From: Deltaproteobacteria bacterium | Lineage (GTDB): Bacteria > Desulfobacterota > GWC2-55-46 > UBA9637 | Direction: 5' to 3' | DNA: 6,269 bases | Assembly: GCA_016234985.1 (NCBI GenBank) | Contig: JACRNK010000245.1 | Coordinates: forward strand, 1 to 6,269 | Part shown: piece by piece, positions 5,157 through 6,269 of the stretch | How positions within the stretch are numbered: the first letter of the stretch is position 1 | How the letters are laid out: each line of letters starts with the position of its first letter | Made by a program: the position numbers and the translations under genes | Notes under the pieces: model-generated | Databases searched by the model: none | Told to the model about the DNA's origin: nothing | Seen by the model: the letters and a program-made list of their open reading frames with translations, nothing else

Positions 5157-5485
5157 ACGATACAACAAAGAAATACCTCTACGATATAAAAAAGTCTGTT
5201 GATTCTATAACCATTCATTTGGGGGGAATAAATAACTTTAAACTGTTTTCAGGAAACCTGACCGTGAGGAGAGCTGTTGAGCGCGAACTTGAAATCATCG
5301 GCGAAGCAATGACGCACCTCTTGTCTATTGAACCGGAGATAAAGATTGCTGATGCCAAGAAAATCATTGCAATGCGCAATCGCATTATTCATGGATATGA
5401 TTCGGTGGATGATGCGGTGGTGTGGAATGTGGTTATAAAAAGCCTGCCTGTGTTAAAAGGCGAGGTGGCGAAACTGCTTGAATGA
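5153..5485 (+). CDS. hepT: HepT-type HEPN ribonuclease toxin (DUF86)
   Basis: HepT toxins are all-helical HEPN-domain ribonucleases, inactive when AMPylated by the cognate MntA. In this 110-residue protein the signature RNRIIHGY places R75 and H80 in the R-x4-H catalytic motif, with Y82 two residues on, the position modified in the R-x4-H-x-Y form of the family. Upstream helices contain VRRAVERELEIIGEA (38-52), a typical HepT stretch ahead of the active site. The start codon overlaps the mntA stop (ATGA), giving an antitoxin-toxin operon. The gene appears complete. A degenerate repeat and then lysC follow. Confidence 0.9.
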   Translation: MNDTTKKYLYDIKKSVDSITIHLGGINNFKLFSGNLTVRRAVERELEIIGEAMTHLLSIEPEIKIADAKKIIAMRNRIIHGYDSVDDAVVWNVVIKSLPVLKGEVAKLLE

Positions 5486-5528
5486 GACGAACAATTATTA
5501 TTTCCTCTTCCGACTATGGAAGAAGCCT

Positions 5529-5561
5529 GTAGCTTGGATTGTGTTTTTCAACCCAACCTAC
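5529..5561. repeat. Degenerate, internally shortened copy of the 2592-2669 repeat
   Basis: TCAACCCAACCTAC at 5548-5561 is identical to 14 of the 15 bases of the right arm at 2656-2669. GTAGCTTGGATTGTG at 5529-5543 matches the left arm at 12 of 15 positions, and the inner part is missing. The remnant lies between hepT and lysC. The rest of 5486-5637 holds a weak 6-bp stem (5506-5511 with 5518-5523), the lysC ribosome site and no gene. Confidence 0.65.
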
Positions 5562-5637
5562 CTGTCATTGTGTCCAGAATCAAGAGGGAAGGGGTAAAAA
5601 TAGAATTCTGAAAAATAGCGGCAAGGAGAAAAAACCC

Positions 5638-6269
5638 ATGGCCTTAATCGTTCAAAAATACGGCGGCACATCCGTCGGCAATGTGGAGAGGATACGCAAT
5701 GTCGCCATACGGGTTGCGCAGACAAAGAAGAAAGGGCACAAGGTTGTGGTGGCGGTGTCTGCCATGTCTGGCGAGACCAACAAGCTTGTTGACCTTGCGA
5801 ATCAGATGAAGGAGTTTCCCATCGGCAGGGAATACGATATGGTGGTGTCAACAGGGGAGCAGGTTACCGTGGGGCTTCTGGCGCTGGCGCTTCAGGATTT
5901 GGGGTGCGGCGCAAAATCGTTTCTCGGAAGTCAGGTGCCTATAATAACAGACAGCGCATTCAGCAAGGCGCGGATTGAGGAGATAGAAACCGCAGGCATA
6001 TTGTCCGAGTTAAAAAAAGGAAATATTGTTGTGGTGGCTGGTTTTCAGGGCGTTGACAGGGACGGCAATATCACGACACTTGGCAGGGGCGGCTCTGATA
6101 CCACTGCGGTTGCGCTTGCAGCCGCGCTCAAGGCGGATATGTGCGAGATATACATGGATGTGGAAGGCGTTTATACCACAGATCCGAATATATGCCATGA
6201 CGCAAGAAAGCTGAAAAAGGTTTCGTATGATGAAATGTTGGAGATGGCAAGCCTCGGCGCAAAGGTTTT
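5638..6269 (+). CDS. lysC: Aspartate kinase, N-terminal catalytic domain (partial, runs off the right edge)
   Basis: Aspartate kinase phosphorylates aspartate, the first step toward lysine, methionine, threonine and diaminopimelate. The frame is open for 210 codons to the window end. Motifs are in the expected order: QKYGGTSVG (6-14, with the ATP-contacting Lys7), [10 protein letters not shown] (39-48), VSTGEQV (70-76), GSQVPIITD (97-105), AGFQG (134-138), [10 protein letters not shown] (148-157), and VEGVYTTDP (175-183) near the nucleotide site. The start ATG at 5638 follows AAGGAG (5623-5628) with a 9-base spacing and matches the usual MALIVQK beginning. The C-terminal ACT regulatory domains are outside the window, so feedback type cannot be judged. 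In relatives lysC often lies close to tsaE and nnr, which suggests the intervening block was inserted. Confidence 0.95.
   Translation, partial: MALIVQKYGGTSVGNVERIRNVAIRVAQTKKKGHKVVVAVSAMSGETNKLVDLANQMKEFPIGREYDMVVSTGEQVTVGLLALALQDLGCGAKSFLGSQVPIITDSAFSKARIEEIETAGILSELKKGNIVVVAGFQGVDRDGNITTLGRGGSDTTAVALAAALKADMCEIYMDVEGVYTTDPNICHDARKLKKVSYDEMLEMASLGAKV

Noticed and set aside
5020..5202. 60-codon plus-strand frame inside mntA and hepT
   Set aside because: It is an alternate frame of two genes with intact catalytic motifs and a normal 4-base overlap.
5506..5523. Small hairpin TCTTCC/GGAAGA after hepT as a terminator
   Set aside because: It has only a 6-bp AT-containing stem with no T-tract after it.
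5575..5610. CAGAAT/ATTCTG inverted repeat before lysC as an operator or riboswitch
   Set aside because: Arms are 6 bp and separated by 24 bp, a level expected by chance. The 5486-5637 gap is too short and unstructured for a lysine riboswitch.
1..6269. tRNA, rRNA or CRISPR arrays
   Set aside because: I saw no cloverleaf-like segment, rRNA-like stretch or regularly spaced direct repeat by eye; no covariance search could be run.

Overview
The window looks like chromosomal DNA from a mid-GC Gram-negative bacterium. AGG arginine codons, ATA isoleucine codons, the nnr-tsaE-lysC neighbourhood and the dispersed C5/G5 palindromic repeat are reminiscent of Nitrospirota or Deltaproteobacteria-like lineages. 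That placement is an inference from style, not from any search.

Layout. The left edge (1-251, minus strand) carries the first 83 codons of an FtsK/SpoIIIE-type DNA translocase. It is divergent from nnr (431-1971, plus strand), the bifunctional NAD(P)H-hydrate repair enzyme. nnr carries an in-frame palindromic repeat insertion (1347-1392) and then breaks: the codons for its catalytic GSGD segment are absent and the remaining C-terminus (1801-1971) is in another frame. A hairpin with a T-tract precedes tsaE (2037-2483), the ATPase of tRNA t6A synthesis. At the right edge lysC (aspartate kinase, from 5638) runs off the window.

Between tsaE and lysC lies about 3.1 kb that looks like an accessory block: a full 78-nt nested inverted repeat (2592-2669), a 44-residue minus-strand zinc-ribbon microprotein (2680-2814) with its own promoter-like region, a hicB-hicA toxin-antitoxin pair whose antitoxin is internally deleted and frameshifted while the toxin is intact, a complete lpdA (dihydrolipoamide dehydrogenase), a complete mntA-hepT toxin-antitoxin pair, and a degenerate 33-nt copy of the first repeat (5529-5561). 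The two repeat copies sit just inside the tsaE and lysC borders.

The housekeeping genes serve cofactor repair (nnr), tRNA modification (tsaE) and aspartate-family amino-acid synthesis (lysC); their adjacency is a chromosomal neighbourhood rather than one pathway. The block in between resembles a site that collects toxin-antitoxin modules. The most striking points are two independent out-of-frame internal deletions (nnr and hicB), an apparently intact HicA toxin beside a broken antitoxin, and the zinc-ribbon gene with a perfect palindrome inside its promoter. Whether the deletions are biological or assembly artefacts cannot be decided from the sequence alone.
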